Assembly: GCA_020055645.1 (NCBI GenBank) | Contig: CM034546.1 | Span: 48,918,001 to 48,982,000, forward strand | DNA length: 64,000 nt | Source of the DNA: Tomocerus qinae | Lineage: Eukaryota > Arthropoda > Collembola > Entomobryomorpha > Tomoceridae | Reading direction: 5' to 3' | In this document: positions 1-13,007 of the stretch, piece by piece | Position numbering within the stretch: the stretch's first letter is position 1 | Layout of the letters: each line of letters opens with the position of its first letter | Program-made: the position numbers and the translations under genes | Notes under the pieces: generated by a model | Databases searched by the model: none | Told to the model about the DNA's origin: nothing | The model's input: the letters and a program-made list of their open reading frames with translations, nothing else

Positions 1-1311
1 AAGTTTTTACTTAATAATGTCTTGTTACACAATAATGGTTTCCAAAAGTAAATAATTACATGTCGTATGTGTTATTGTTTTAAAAATATTCATTATGATT
101 TTATTTTTAAATTGTTTTCTGATCTTTATCTGGTACTGTATCCATTGTCTTCTATTTTTCTCTAGATTGTAATTCAAAGTGTCCTAAAAGAAATATTTTT
201 TTAATTAATTTATGAATTATATATATTGGAATTAAATGGGACGGGGAGGGATTGATGGATTAGAAACTATTATATATTTTAGCTTTTGATTTCGACTACA
301 CTTACAGATACACTTTGCAAAATATATTCTCCCTGAGGGTATTCACTAAGGGGTTTTTAATACATTTTATTTAACAGAAGGTGAAAATGTAAGGTAGAGA
401 AGGTTAAAATACGTAAATCTAATGTATGTGCAATGTGCATGTGCATTTGATTATTTTGTAGAGGTTTAACATATTTTTAACTGTTTCTTTGTGAAATTTA
501 AGGTATAAAAGGTTTTTAGCCGTAATTTGATAATACCGACAAGTAAGCATGGTCTTAACTACTAACCCGGTTGACAGAAAAGCTAATATTAAATATAGAA
601 TTAAAATTATTGTGCTTAAAATGACCAAATATTTAATGGTTGTGAACATCAAAGTTTGTAATTTATTAGTTTCGCTGTAAAAATAGTATGTGAAACATTC
701 AATACGTCATTTCTTATTCCCAATCCAAAGTTTTGACACAATAAGGACAACGATTACTGTAACTATAAAATGACTGACACATTTAAAATGGCTATTGTGA
801 ATAATAATAGGCACAACTTCAGCCCACATAATATGCTTACTTTTATGAATGAAATAAATAGTTTTATAAAGGAACTTTTGAATTGCATAAAATATCAGAG
901 AATATTTAAAAACTAAAATTAGTTTGCAAACTGTTGCATGCATTTACTTTTATCATGCAATAAACTTTTAAAACTAAAACATAAAGAAATAAGACGTGTG
1001 GCTATTAAACACATTACATATAACGTAAATGAGTAACTGCATAATAAATTAACAAATTTTTCTTAGGACATTGTACCTACGCATGGTATTGCCATTTACA
1101 TGAAGCATGGTCATGGATTTAGTGAGGCATTAGTGGGGATTAAAACCTCGTTTCAAAGATTATCAGCTTTATTGAAATTTGATCATTGAATAGAAGAACA
1201 AGTTTAAGGCCAAGTCCTGCCATTTAATATTAACGGTGTTTATTCATCACTCAGATATACACAGCCTCCATTTTCCTACTCTTGGGCTATTAAAAAATAG
1301 TGATTTTAAAA
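1..1311. other. Upstream flank of IR gene 1; no gene seen
   Basis: AT-rich non-coding DNA. From about 157 onward it matches the flank of gene 2 (from about 3823), so it is the upstream part of a tandem repeat unit. A minus-strand open frame at 419-652 has a counterpart at 4158-4370. The differences between the two are mostly amino-acid changing, so it is not treated as a gene. Positions 1-156 show nothing recognisable. Confidence 0.7.
1201..1216 (+). promoter_or_regulatory. Conserved proximal promoter block of IR gene 1
   Basis: AGTTTAAGGCCAAGTC lies 111 bp before the ATG. The same block is 111 bp upstream of gene 2 (two changes in 16) and 100 bp upstream of gene 3 (identical), although the surrounding flank of gene 3 is otherwise diverged. 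That makes it a candidate shared cis element. The factor that binds it is unknown. Confidence 0.5.
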
Positions 1312-3614
1312 ATGAACCATTCAGTAATGTTCATATTCACATTGCTACAATTTTATCAATCAGTAAAATGTGAATTTGATACAGGTAAATTGAATCTACT
1401 TGGCCTGACATCAGACTGTTTAGTGAGATTTGTTGGGGAATTCAATGATTATCAATGGGAAATAGAGCTACAGAATTATCTCAAGTTGTACTCTGTGCAT
1501 TACAAATTAACTCCGTTTATCATAGATAATCCATTAAAACAATTACACCGACGTTACAGCAAACAAGTTCAATTGAATACTACTGAAGATGAAAACCCAA
1601 AAAACGTGTTTAGAAACTCAAAATTCTCTCCATGCTTCGCGCAAGTTTATTTTGTCAACAGCAGTAATTTTGGGAAGGTGGTGAAATTGTTGGAATCTAT
1701 AGCATCTCTTGTACTTGCCAATGAAGATCCAACTTTTGTATTTTTTGTGTATGCAGAAATTAACAGAAATTTTGTTCAGCAATTTATGCATAATTTCAAT
1801 GTTGAGTTTCTATATAACAGTTTGTACAGTAATAAATTAACGAGTATCTATTTCCATGTTGGCAAGGAATTACATTTGCTCTGCACAAAACCTAAGCATC
1901 TGTGTCAAAAAGCAATGTATTTCTCGCTATCAGAAAAAGACATATCTATTGCCTCCGTCCGTTCAATTTGGAAATTGGTCCATAAAAATCAATTAGGAGG
2001 ATTTGTTAACGACGGACTGAGATCTAATGAAGCAGTAATCAAATTTAAACAAATGTTGGATTCTGGGTCATGCAGTCCATACTACAATCGATTACTTCTC
2101 TATGAAAAAGTTTGTACAAATCTTATTTTGGGAAGAGTTTTTAATTACAGCGTTTTTGGAACTACGCATCAGAATAACGACCCTTTTCAATTGGTTGCGC
2201 ACATCAACAGCAAAGTCTTTGCCAATGCAATGAGCAATTTAGGTTTTTTAGACCGAAGATCCCGGTAAATTAATTTATAAACAAAAATTCATACCATAAT
2301 GTTTTTACTAGACCTCATTTATATTAAATAATTTTTAATTGCTTTTTTGGTTTGTTTAGAGAAAGACATGTATGGCTGTCAGCAGCGGAAACATTTTCTT
2401 GCTTTCGCTCATTGGTCATCACTGAAAACTCCGGACACAATGTAAACGCTTTACATGCTCCCCTATCTGCGGGAACTTGGCTTGGGGTATTTTTCAGTCT
2501 CTTAGTGACGTTAATCATTATCAAACTTATTCATACCTGGACAAAATGTGGAAGAAATGGACAAAGTGACTGGAGATCTTTTAGCTCTACCTTTTTCAGT
2601 TATGAACATGGAACATTTGGTGTTACGTTATTTGAACTGCTGACTGTATATTTAGAGCAAAGTCATAGCAATACAATAGTTCACCATTCAAGAACATACA
2701 ATTCAAATCAGACGATGGTTATTCATTGTGTGTGGATAATGACAGCTATTGTTATTACGGGAGCGTACAAAGGGAAATTGTTCTCATTTCTAACGAAAGG
2801 CACCGAGATCAACGTTCCTAAGAAAATCGAAGATATAACTAATGGCCCTTACCCGATTTTTACTTCGTCAGCCTATGAAAATTTAACTAACTCTGGTAAA
2901 ACGGAGATGTCCATGTTGAAAGATGGAATCCTTCCAGAAATGATGAGCGGTTCCCACCCAAAGTATTATGAAAAGCTCCAAAACATTTTAGTTTTTCTTA
3001 GAGGTTCTCGGCCCGCAGAATTGACTGTAGCCACATTGCTAAATCAAAAAATTGAAGGAAATGACAAAAATATGACTTTGCCCAAAATTTTTGTCTTTTT
3101 GGGTGAGGAGGAAGAGATATCCTTTTTACAATCATCATTTCTGGCACTTTCTGAAGACTATGAAACATTTTTGGGTACCCCTATTAATACTTTTCTTATG
3201 AGAATTCCATGGCGAATGGATAGAGGCTATTTTTCAAGATTGTTTCGCACTATGCTTTCGTATCTCTACGAATCGGGAATTTACAACAGATGGAAAAATC
3301 TTAATAGCAAGAATAACATTAAGCTTGATATGGCAAAAGTGATCTTAAAAGTAAACACAGAAATAATCACGACTCCCAATGCAATCTCTATTATGTCGGT
3401 TCTTGCCCAGGAAACCTCTACAAAGAAAATTAAGAAAATCTCTGCTATATCCATTGAAGTGCTATATCCCGTGTTGGCTGCATTCCTCAATGGAATTTTA
3501 ATCTGTGTAATAATTTTAATTTGTGAAAGCACAACTAGCTTCGCAAATATATCATGGGGAAGATTTTCTATTGTAAACTATACATCAAATTCTGTGAAAC
3601 TTTTCTTTCTTTAA
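1312..3614 (+). CDS. Divergent ionotropic receptor (IR), copy 1
   Basis: Predicted ligand-gated cation channel of the ionotropic glutamate receptor superfamily, insect IR type, acting at the plasma membrane. Exon 1 is 1312-2264, the intron is 2265-2359 (GT-AG, phase 2) and exon 2 is 2360-3614, giving 735 residues. The first ATG after an in-frame GTG was chosen, and it begins a clear signal peptide (residues 1 to about 21, ending VKC). Exon 1 encodes the extracellular N-terminal domain. Exon 2 encodes M1 (about 357-378), a pore loop (about 401-420), M3 (about 437-463, with an AYKGKLFSFLT motif in the place of the iGluR SYTANLAAFLT), the S2 ligand-binding lobe, and M4 (about 685-705). A polyadenylation signal AATAAA lies at 3663-3668. 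The ligand is unknown. The family call is strong from topology and the M3 motif. The weak N-terminal domain is typical of divergent IRs, and no orthologue name can be given. Confidence 0.88.
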
Positions 3615-5045
3615 AAGATGCATCATTTAATGCAAATGCTTACTGATTGCAGATAAAGAGCTAATAAAATGCTAGGTGCGCTGTTACTGAAAAACAGTTT
3701 TACAGATATTTTCTACGTTAATATCCATAATGGTTGTGCTTGAACTTGTACAGTGTAGAGCATAATAAATATTGTGTGGTTTATTTATGATGTCACTCAA
3801 AATATTTTTGAACATAAAAATTTCTTCTATTTTTCTCTAGATTGTAAATCAAAGTGTGCTAAAAGAAACATTTCTCTTATTAATTTATGAACTATACTGC
3901 CATTTTAAATGGGAGGGATTGCGGGATTAAAAACTCTTATTGATTTTAGGTTTTGATTTCGACTTCTCTTGTAAAATTAAAAGAAGAACAGATACACTTT
4001 GACAAAATGTATTCTCCTTGAGGGTATTCACTAAGGGGTTATTAATGCTTAATTTTCTAGTTTATACCTATTTTGAAGACATTTTATTCCATTGAAGGCG
4101 AAAATGTAAGGCAGGGAAGGTTAAAATACGTAAATCTAATGTAGGTATGTGCAATGTTCATGTGCATTTGATTATTATGTAGAGGTTTAACATATTTTTA
4201 ACTGTTTCTTTGTGAAATGTAAGGTAGAAAAGGTTTTTAGCCGTAATTAGATAATACTGACAAGTAAGCATGGTCTTAACTACTAACCCGGTTGACAAAA
4301 AAGCTAATGGCAAATATAGAATTGTAACTATTGTGCTTAAAATGACTAAATATTTCATGGTTGTGAACATCGAAGTTTGTAAATTATTAGTTTCGCTGTA
4401 AAAATAGTATGTGAAACATTCAATATATTATGTCATTTCTTATTCACAGTCCAAAGTTTTGACACAATAATGACAACGATACTGTAACTATAAAATGACT
4501 GACACATTTGAAATGGCTATTGTGAATAATAATAGGCTAACATTCAACCCACGTATGCTTACTTTTATGATTGAAATAAATAATTTCATAAAGGAACTTT
4601 TGAATTGCATAAAATATCAGAGAATAGTTAAAAACTAAAATTAGTTTGCGAACTAATGCATGCATTTGCTTTTATCATGCAATAAACTTTTAAAACTAAG
4701 CCATAAAGAAATGAGAAATTGGCTATTTAAACAGGGTAAATATACAATATATATTGCATATAGGGTAAATGATTAAGTGCATAATAAATTAACAAGTTTT
4801 CCTTGGAACATTGTACCTAAACATGGTATTTCCATCTACATGAAGCGTGGTCATGGATTTAGTGAGTAAGGATATTAAACATCGTTTCGAAGGCTTATCG
4901 AATTCATTAAAATTTGATCATTGATAGAAGAACATGTTTAAGGCCTAGTCATTTCCATTTAATATAACGGTCATTAGCCATTACTTAAATACCCTCAGGG
5001 TCCATTTTCCTTCTCTTGTGTTGCTAAAAAGTTGTGATTTTAAAA
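3615..5045. other. Spacer between IR genes 1 and 2
   Basis: 3' flank of copy 1 up to about 3822, then the upstream flank of the second tandem unit. No gene was seen. The junction of the tandem duplication lies at about 3822/3823. Confidence 0.7.
4935..4950 (+). promoter_or_regulatory. Conserved proximal promoter block of IR gene 2
   Basis: TGTTTAAGGCCTAGTC is the counterpart of the block at 1201-1216, again 111 bp before the start codon. Confidence 0.45.
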
Positions 5046-7346
5046 ATGAACCATTCAGTAATGTTGATATTCATATTGCTGCAATTTTATCCATTAGTAA
5101 AATGTGAATTTGATACAGGAAAATTGAATCTACTTAGCCTAACATCTGACTGTCTAGTGAGATTTGTTGGGGAATTCAATGATTATCAATGGGAAATAGA
5201 TCTACAGAATTATCTTGAGTTGTACTCTGTGCATTCCAAATTAACTCCGTTCATAATAGATAATCCATTAAAACAATTACACGGACGTTACAGCAAACAA
5301 GTTCAACTGAATACTACTGAAGATGAAAACCCCAAAAATGTGTTTAGAAACTCAAAATTTTCCCCATGCTTCGCACAAGTTTATTTTGCCAACAGCAGTA
5401 ATATTGCAAATATGGTGACATCGTTGGAATATATAGCATCTCTTGTACTTGCCAATGAAGATCCAACTTTTGTATTTTTTGTGTATGCAGAAATTAAAAG
5501 AAATTTTGTTCAGCAATTTATGCACAATATAAATGTTGAGTCTCTATATAACAGTTTGTACAGTAATAAAATAACCAGTATTTATTTCCATGTCGACAAG
5601 GAATTACATTTGATCTGCACGAAACCTAAAAATTTGTGTAAAAAGGCAATCTATTTGTCGTTATCAGAAAAATCTATTGCGTCCGTCCGTTTTATTTGGA
5701 GATCAGTCCATAAAAATCAATTAGGAGGATTTGTGAACGACGCAATGCGATTTAGTGAAGTATTAATCAAATATAAAAAAATGTTGGAAATGGGGTCTTG
5801 TAGTGTATACTACAATCGATTACTTCTCTATGAAAACGTTTGTACGCATGTTATTCTGGGAAAGGTTTTTAACTACAGCGTTTATGGAACCCCATATCAA
5901 AATAACGACCCTTTTCAATTGGTGGCGCACATCAACAGCAAAGTCTTTGCCAATGCAATGAGCAATTTAGGTTTTTTAGACCAAAGATCTAGGTAAATTA
6001 TTTTATAAGCAAAAATTCATTCCATGATGTTTTCACTACATGTCATTGTAATTATAATAAACAATTTTTATTGCTTTTTTTATTTATGTAGTACAAGAGA
6101 TGTATGGCTGTCAGCAGCGGAGACATTTTCTTGCTTTCGATCATTGGTCATCACTGAAAATTCCGGACACAATGTAAACGCTTTACAATCTCCACTTTCC
6201 AGTGATACTTGGATTGGCTTAATTATCAGTCTGTTAATGACGTTGATAATTATCAAACTTTTTCATACCTGGACCAAATGCGCAAGAAATGGAGTAAGGG
6301 ACTGGGAATCTTTTATTTCTACTTTTGTCAGCTATGAACATGGAACTTTTGGGGTTACGTTATTTGAACTGTTGACTGTATACTTAGAACAAAGTCATGG
6401 CAGCACAATAGTTTATCATTCAAGAAGTTACAATTCAAATCAGACAATGGTTATTCATTGTGTGTGGATAATGACCGCTATTGTTATAACGGGAGCCTAC
6501 AAAGGGAAATTGTTTTCATTTCTAACGAAAAACACTGAGATCAACGTGCCTAAAAAAATTGAAGATATAACAAATGGCCCTTATCCAATTTTTACTTTGT
6601 CAGCTTATGCAAATTTAACTAACTCTGGTAAAATGGATATGTCCATGCTAAAAGATGGAATTCTTCCAGAAATGATAAGCGGATCTCACCCAAAATATTA
6701 TGAAAACCTCCAAAACATTTTAATTTTTCTCAAAGGTTCTCGGCCTGCGGATTTGGCTACGGCTACGTTGCTAAATCGAAAAATTGAAGGAAATGAGAAA
6801 AATATGACTTTACCCAAGATTTTTGTCTTTCTGGGTGTGGAGGAAGAGATATCCTTTTTACACTCAACATTTCGTTTACTTTCTGAAGATTACGAAACAT
6901 TTTTGGGCTACCCTATCAATACTTTTCTCATGAGAATTCCATGGCGAATGGATAGAGGCTATTTTACAAGATTGTTTCGTACTATGCTTTCTTATCTTTA
7001 CGAATCGGGAATTTACAACAGATGGAAAAATCTTAATAACAGGTATAACATTCTGCAAGATATGACAAAGGTGTACTTAAAAATAAAGACAGAGTTAAAC
7101 TCGATTCCCAATACAATATCAAGTATGTCGGTTCTTACCCAGGAAAATTCTACAAAGAAAATTAAGAAAATCTCTGCTATATCCATTGATGTGCTATATC
7201 CTGTGTTGGCTTCATTCCTCAATTCAATTGTATTTTGTGTAATAATTTTTATTTGTGAACGCACAATTAATTTTGCAAAAATGGCATGGGGAAGATTTTC
7301 TATTGTTAACAATACATCAAATTCTGTGAAAATTTTCATTTCTTAA
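5046..7346 (+). CDS. Divergent ionotropic receptor (IR), copy 2
   Basis: Closest relative of copy 1, with the same design. Exon 1 is 5046-5992, the intron is 5993-6091 (phase 2, GTAAAT donor, TATGTAG acceptor) and exon 2 is 6092-7346, giving 733 residues. It has a signal peptide ending VKC, then an extracellular domain rich in aromatic residues. M1 begins at TWIGLIISLL, followed by the pore loop, M3 with GAYKGKLFSFLT, the S2 lobe, and M4 near the C-terminus (VLYPVLASFL). A polyadenylation signal AATAAA lies at 7395-7400, 49 bp after the stop. Coding changes relative to copy 1 are spread over the whole protein, and both copies are open throughout, so both look functional. The ligand is unknown. 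Confidence 0.88.
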
Positions 7347-7414
7347 AAGAAAAATCATTTTAATGCACTGCTTATTGCTTGAAGATAAAAAGCTAATAAA
7401 ATGCAGGGTGCTCT

Positions 7415-7633
7415 CAGGGAACAAAAAAGGTACTCCTTTTTTACAAAAAGATAAAAAGTACTACTTTTTCTAATAAAGCGGTACTTTTTACCTTTTTAAA
7501 TTTATTTACATGTAAAGTGGAAGTAAATGGGGCACGCTGCTACATCAAAAAAGGCTTTATTAGAATCTTACTCCTACCTTTTTTATAAAAAAGGCACAAA
7601 AAGAGAAAGGAAAAAAAGTTTTTTTGTTCCCTG
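7415..7633. mobile_element. hAT-like MITE in the 3' flank of IR gene 2
   Basis: A 219-bp insertion absent from the equivalent place after gene 1. It begins CAGGGAACAAAAAA and ends with the inverted form ending GTTCCCTG, giving terminal inverted repeats of about 14 bp. The interior is A/T-homopolymer rich with scattered GGTAC/GTACC motifs. The flanking 8-mers (ggtgctct and gaagcgat) match only in part, so the 8-bp target duplication expected for hAT is decayed or doubtful. It has no coding capacity. Confidence 0.65.
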
Positions 7634-9102
7634 GAAGCGATGGTACTGAAAGCAGTTTTATTTTCTGCGTTAATATTAATAATGGTTGTGTTTGGACTTG
7701 TACAGTGCCGAGCATAACACATAATACATGGTTTATGATGTCGATCCCTCAAAATATTTTTGAACGTTAAAAAATTTCGAATGAGAAATAGAAAGAAGTT
7801 TGAATACTTAATCATAATCATAACTAATATTATTATTTAAGTAAAATTTAAAAAAACTCAATTGTAAAGTGTCATCGAAAAAGGTATGTAATAGATCAAG
7901 TGAAATTAAGAGAACCTAGAATAGTGAAAAGTGCAACATATTTAAAATTAAATGTAATCAATTTACTATAATTACTGAAATTACTAATATTAACATAGGT
8001 AACAATATTTTGAATTCATATTAAATTATTATGTCTAACTAAAATTAACTTTGTGTATGTAGACGTTCGTCTGAGAAACACAATAAAGTAATACAATACA
8101 ATACTTAATCATAACCATAACTACTTTTCAGCAACATGAGACATTCACATATTATAAGCATAATAATGCATAGAATGACCATCAAATATTAAGCGATACT
8201 AATGGAGCCATAAATTCTAAGCCAGGAACAAAAATGGTTTTAAATATAAATTAAAGTAAATGGGGCACACCCAAAAATTTCATTTTTGGTTTTTGATGCT
8301 AAGTAGCTATGAATGTCAGCAGGGTACAATCTGTTATATAGTTAAGCTACTTCCTATTGTAATTAAAGTACTTAGTGTGAATGTACATAACCCAATCTGG
8401 CGCCAAAACTGTCAATTTCATTCACTGACTGCTAATTATGTTTTGGTACCGACCTACCTTGGCTATATATGTAAATAGCAAACAAAAAACTAGTATTTCA
8501 TTATTTGTTCGGTTGCTAAAAAGTAAGTTTGGATATCATTAGCTCATTTCGTATTCTAATCTAAAAACACAACAATCAAAACTGTATTGAAACACATACA
8601 ATTGCAAAATGGTGCTAAATACTTGGAATTCCTATTTTGAATAGTATTGTAACATACATAAGCTCCCTATCATCAGTGTAATAAATTGTTTCATAAGTAT
8701 ATAGGGCCTTTCAATTAACACAAAAGCTCGAAGAACATAATAGTGGTCCAAATACGAAAATTAGTTAGAAAGTAAAGCGTGTCTTTAATTTTTATCCAAA
8801 AGTTTCAATCATCAATAAAGATAATATTATTATGTAGCATGAGGAATATTATTTAATAACATTGTACGTATATTGTATGTAAAATTTTTGGAACAATGTA
8901 AACAAGGTATTTACACGTGAAGCCCATGGTATTAGAGAGTGGGTCGGGTCTATTCAACTCTGATCGAATTTTGTTTAGTTGAGTTCATTCAATAACATAC
9001 TAAGTTTAAGGCCAAGTCCCTGTCATTGAATAACCTTAGCATACGAAGATATAAATTGTCAACTATTCCTGAAACTACTACAGAAGAATTTCTATCTTCA
9101 AA
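7634..9102. other. Spacer between IR genes 2 and 3
   Basis: Homology to the tandem unit continues to about 7770, then the sequence is unique and AT-rich. No gene is supported. A few open frames of 60-95 codons have neither start context nor paralogues. Confidence 0.65.
9003..9018 (+). promoter_or_regulatory. Conserved proximal promoter block of IR gene 3
   Basis: AGTTTAAGGCCAAGTC is identical to the gene 1 block and lies 100 bp before the ATG. A possible TATA-like stretch (gatataaat) follows at about 9046. Confidence 0.5.
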
Positions 9103-12100
9103 ATGAGCAGATTGCTTCACAGTTCCCTAACGTTGATATTTACAGCACTTCAAGTTTATCCATCAATAAAATGTGAATTTAATGCGGGTAAATTAAGTCT
9201 ACTTGAGTTGACATCAGACTGTCTAGTGAGATTTGTTGGGGAATTCAATAAATATCAATGGAAAATTAGTCTGCAAAATTATTTTGAGTTGTACTCTCTG
9301 CATTCCCAATTAACTCCGTTCATTATAGACAATCCATTGAAGCAGTTAAATAGACGCTACAGCAACCAAGTTAAATTAAATATTTCTGAAGACCAATACC
9401 CAAAAAATGTGTTTAGAAACTCGAAATTTTCTCCGTGCTTCGCACAAATTTATTTTGTTAATAGCAGTAATATTAAAAATGTTGTGATACAATTTGAAGA
9501 CATGAATTCTTTAGTGTATGCCAATGAAGATCCAACTTTTGTATTTTTTGTGTATGCAGAAATTAAAAGAAATTCTGTTCAGCAATTTATGCATAACCAA
9601 TATGTTGAATTTTTGTACACTAATATTAATTCAATGAAAATAACTAGTATTTACTTCCATGTTGACCGGGAATTACAATTGATATGTACGAAACCCAAAA
9701 AAGCATGTAACAGTAAAATGTATTTTTCTTTGCATGAAAGCGGTCTATCTATTGCTTCAGTTCGTTCATTATGGAAGACAGTTCACAAAAATCAACTTGG
9801 AGGAGTTGTGGATGATGGATTGCCATTTACACCAGGAATTGTAGCATTAAGGAAATCTTTGCGGACGTGTAGCGTATATGAGACGGGATTATATCTTCCT
9901 GGAAAGGAAATGTGTACTCTTCATATTTTGAGCAAAGTTTTCAACTACAGTATTATTGAGTCATCTTGTCAATTGAAAAACTCTTTAGACATAGTAGCGC
10001 ACATCAATAGCAGAATATTTGCAAATGCAATGAGTAACTCAGTTTTTCTAAGCCGACGATCTGGGTAAGTTTTTATACGATACTAGTGATCCCAGCTAAG
10101 GGGCAAACCTAGCAGTTAAGAGAGATTCAACAGGCCTCCCAAAGCAGTAATGTAAACAATTTTGAAAAGATCCCTTAGGTTATTATGTTAACTTTGTTAA
10201 CTTTTTTAAATATGCAAAGTATATTTAAATTAATACTTTTATTTCTACAGGGGTTGGAAAATATAGCTGCAGCCCCAACTTTCTGCTATAAAAGAATTTC
10301 CTAAACCAAAATAATAACGATAGATCGTAGCATAAAATACAGGGAACAATTGAAGAGCATTTTTGAAAAAAACCACACTAAAAAGCTTTTTTTTAATCGG
10401 AAAAATAAGATTCCTCCAGGGATTTTGAAAAAAACGTACAAATTCTATGAGTACAACTATATACTCAAAAGTGTTGCAGTCAGCACTTGGGTTACATATC
10501 GTCTGCTTAACATTACAAGGTAACAAATGATGTGGTTTGTTACCTTGTCGCTGCCATGATAAAATGGTTTGTTACTTTGTAGCAGCCATGATAAAATGGC
10601 TTGTTACCTTGTAATATTAAGCAGACGATATGTGGAAGTTGGGTTTTGCGTTACGTGATATATGCAGGTTTCCTAAGCTCTCCTCCAAGACAAATATAGA
10701 TAGATCGGTAATTATTTCCAAGTCTGCGATTATATTATAGATGATAGTATACTCGGCTGAAAAAATCAAGCCGAAAAGTATAAACGTGCTAAAATATGTT
10801 TTCTCATTATGAGGGATTGATTAAAGTTGATTTTACAAAAAAATCGTATAAAACAACCAAACAGAATAAAATTTAAATTTTAAATCTTTAAGGATTTTAA
10901 ATCTTGTATTTCCCATCGTTTAGAAGCATAAAGTATAGTATCTGCTTATTTTAGCCGGTTACAACAAAGTTTGCCAGCCATTTGGCAAATCTTTTGGCGA
11001 AAACCCTGCTAGTATTATAAAAGCTTTCAAATAAATGGATAAAAATCAAATAATTAAATTTGCTTACAATATTTTTTGGTTTGTTTAGTGAAAGACATGT
11101 ATGGCTGTCAGCAGCGGAAACATTTTCTTGCTTTCGCTCATTGGTCATCACAGAAAATTCAGGACACAATGTAAATGCTCTACAGTCTCCACTTTCCAAT
11201 GACACTTGGCTTGGGATATATATCAGTCTCTTAGTGACGTTGATAATTATCAAACTTTTTCATACCTGGACAAAATGTACAAGAAATGGAATCAGGGACT
11301 GGGAATCTTTTATTTCTACGTTTGTCAGTTATGAACATGGAACTTTTGGAGTTGCGTTATTTGAACTGCTGACTGTATATTTAGAGCAAAGTCATAGCAG
11401 AGCTATAGTTCATCATTCAAGAGCATACAATTCAAATCAGACAATGATTGTTTATTGTGTGTGGATAATGACAGCTATTGTTTTAACGGGTGCCTACAAA
11501 GGGAAGTTGTTCTCATTTCTAACGAAAGGCACAGAGATCAACGTTCCTAAAAAAATTGAAGAAATAACAAATGGTCCATACCCGATTTTTACTTCGTCTT
11601 CATATGCGAATGTCACTGACACTCAAATGTCTATGTTGAAAGATGGGATCCTTCCAGAAATGATTAGCGGTCCCCACCCGAAATATTATGAACATCTACA
11701 GAAGATTTTAATTTTTCTCAAAGGTTCCCAGCCTGTAGATTTGGCTGTAGCAACAATCTTCAACCAAAAAATAATGGGAAATAGCGAAAATTTGACTTTA
11801 CCCAAAATTTTTGTTTTTCTGGGTGAGGAGGAAGAGATATCCACTTTACAGTCGGCATTTCTTGCTTTTTCTGAAGACCACGAAACATTCGTGGGTTCTG
11901 ATATCAATACATTTCTTACGAGAGTACCATGGCAAATGAATAGAGGATATTTCTCACGGTCGTTTCGTACTATGCTTTCTTATCTTTACGAGTCGGGAAT
12001 TTACAACAGATGGAAAAATCTTAATAGCAGGAATAACATTCTGCTTGATATGGCAAAAGTTTACTTAAAAGTAAAGACAGAGCTATTAAAATCAATTCCC

Positions 12101-12340
12101 AACGCCATTTCAATGATGTCTGTTCTAATTCAGGAAAATGCTAAAAAGAAATTTAGGAAAATTTCTTCTATATCTATTGATGTGCTTTATCCTGTGCTGG
12201 CTATATTCCTCATTGGAATTGTACTCTGTGTACTCATTTTTATTTGTGAACGCACAATTAATTGGGCAACAAGATCGTATTATGATGGATTTTCTTTAGT
12301 TAATAATACATCAAATGCAGTTACAAGTTTCATACCTTAG
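9103..12340 (+). CDS. Divergent ionotropic receptor (IR), copy 3
   Basis: Third and most diverged member of the array. Exon 1 is 9103-10064, the intron is 10065-11088 (1024 bp, GTAAGT donor, GTTTAG acceptor, phase 2 as in copies 1 and 2) and exon 2 is 11089-12340, giving 737 residues. The ATG begins a signal peptide ending IKC. The exon 1 extracellular domain has drifted most. The start of exon 2 (ERHVWLSAAETFSCFRSL), the pore region and M3 (GAYKGKLFSFLT) are nearly unchanged. M4 lies at VLYPVLAIFLIGIVLCV. The intron is about ten times longer than in the sister genes because it holds repeat insertions. A possible polyadenylation signal is at 12520-12525. Confidence 0.87.
10074..10458. repeat. 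Dispersed repeat copy in the IR gene 3 intron
   Basis: Diverged copy of a repeat also seen at 56686-56963. Shared blocks include ACTAGTGA(A/T)CCCAGCTAAGG at the left and GGAAAAATAAGATTCC toward the right. The opening block recurs at about 25590. The family is unknown; no ends or target duplication could be fixed. Confidence 0.55.
10494..10633. repeat. 140-bp foldback (MITE-like) in the IR gene 3 intron
   Basis: The outer 34 bp on each side (beginning acatatcgtctgcttaa) form an almost perfect inverted repeat. Between them lies the motif ggtttgttac(c/t)ttgt repeated with the phrase gccatgataaaatgg. It is absent from the introns of the two sister genes. Confidence 0.65.
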
Positions 12341-13007
12341 AATGTATATGACAACTTTTAATAGGAGTAAAAACAAGAAGTAGTAACAACATAAAAGCGT
12401 ATAGCAATAATAATTGTAGTTTCCTAAGAATTACAAAAGGCTGATGAGGCTGACAATCTTAGATGAATACTTATGTTAAGTTAATCAGTATTCTATCATA
12501 AGAGGTGGACGACTTACTAAATAAAATATGCCGTCCTACATGGGGGCTGGCAGTAGGTACGCAACATTAGTCATTTTATTTTATTGATACATAAATCACA
12601 CCCACCTAATATATTTCACTAGCACGTTAAGGTTATTAATGGATTTAATGTATGTGGACGCGACGGTGAGGGTACTAAATTAAATTTAAATTAGTATAAA
12701 CAAATATAAGAAATTATGGAATGAGTTATTTGGTATTACTTTATAACAGTTTTTGCAATTTATTTAAGTGTTATTTAATAGTAAATTATTTAACCGTTAA
12801 TTGATTACATCCTGGAAATTAGTAAATAATGTTTTTATAAAATATGTTTTACAATCATTTAAAATATCATATTAACCGTCACTTAGGTATAAAAAAAGCT
12901 GCAATATAAGATGAGGTACACACAACTAATTATAGCCACGCATTTAGTTTTCAACTAACTCCATGTATTTATCGGGGCCTACTTTATGCCACCTTTAATT
13001 ATCTCTT

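Larger units (their letters stand above)
157..7770. repeat. Tandem segmental duplication carrying IR genes 1 and 2
   Basis: Two head-to-tail copies, about 157-3822 and about 3823-7770. The same sequence, beginning with a pyrimidine-rich stretch followed by tctagattgtaa, opens both units. Upstream flank, both exons, intron and 3' flank all align throughout. The second unit is longer mainly because of a 219-bp MITE at 7415-7633. The third IR gene is more diverged and its flank aligns only in small blocks, so it separated earlier. Boundaries were set by eye. Confidence 0.85.

Noticed and set aside
419-652. Minus-strand open frame with a counterpart at 4158-4370, possible small membrane peptide gene
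   Set aside because: The two are copies through the tandem duplication. Most differences change amino acids and none of the usual coding bias is seen.
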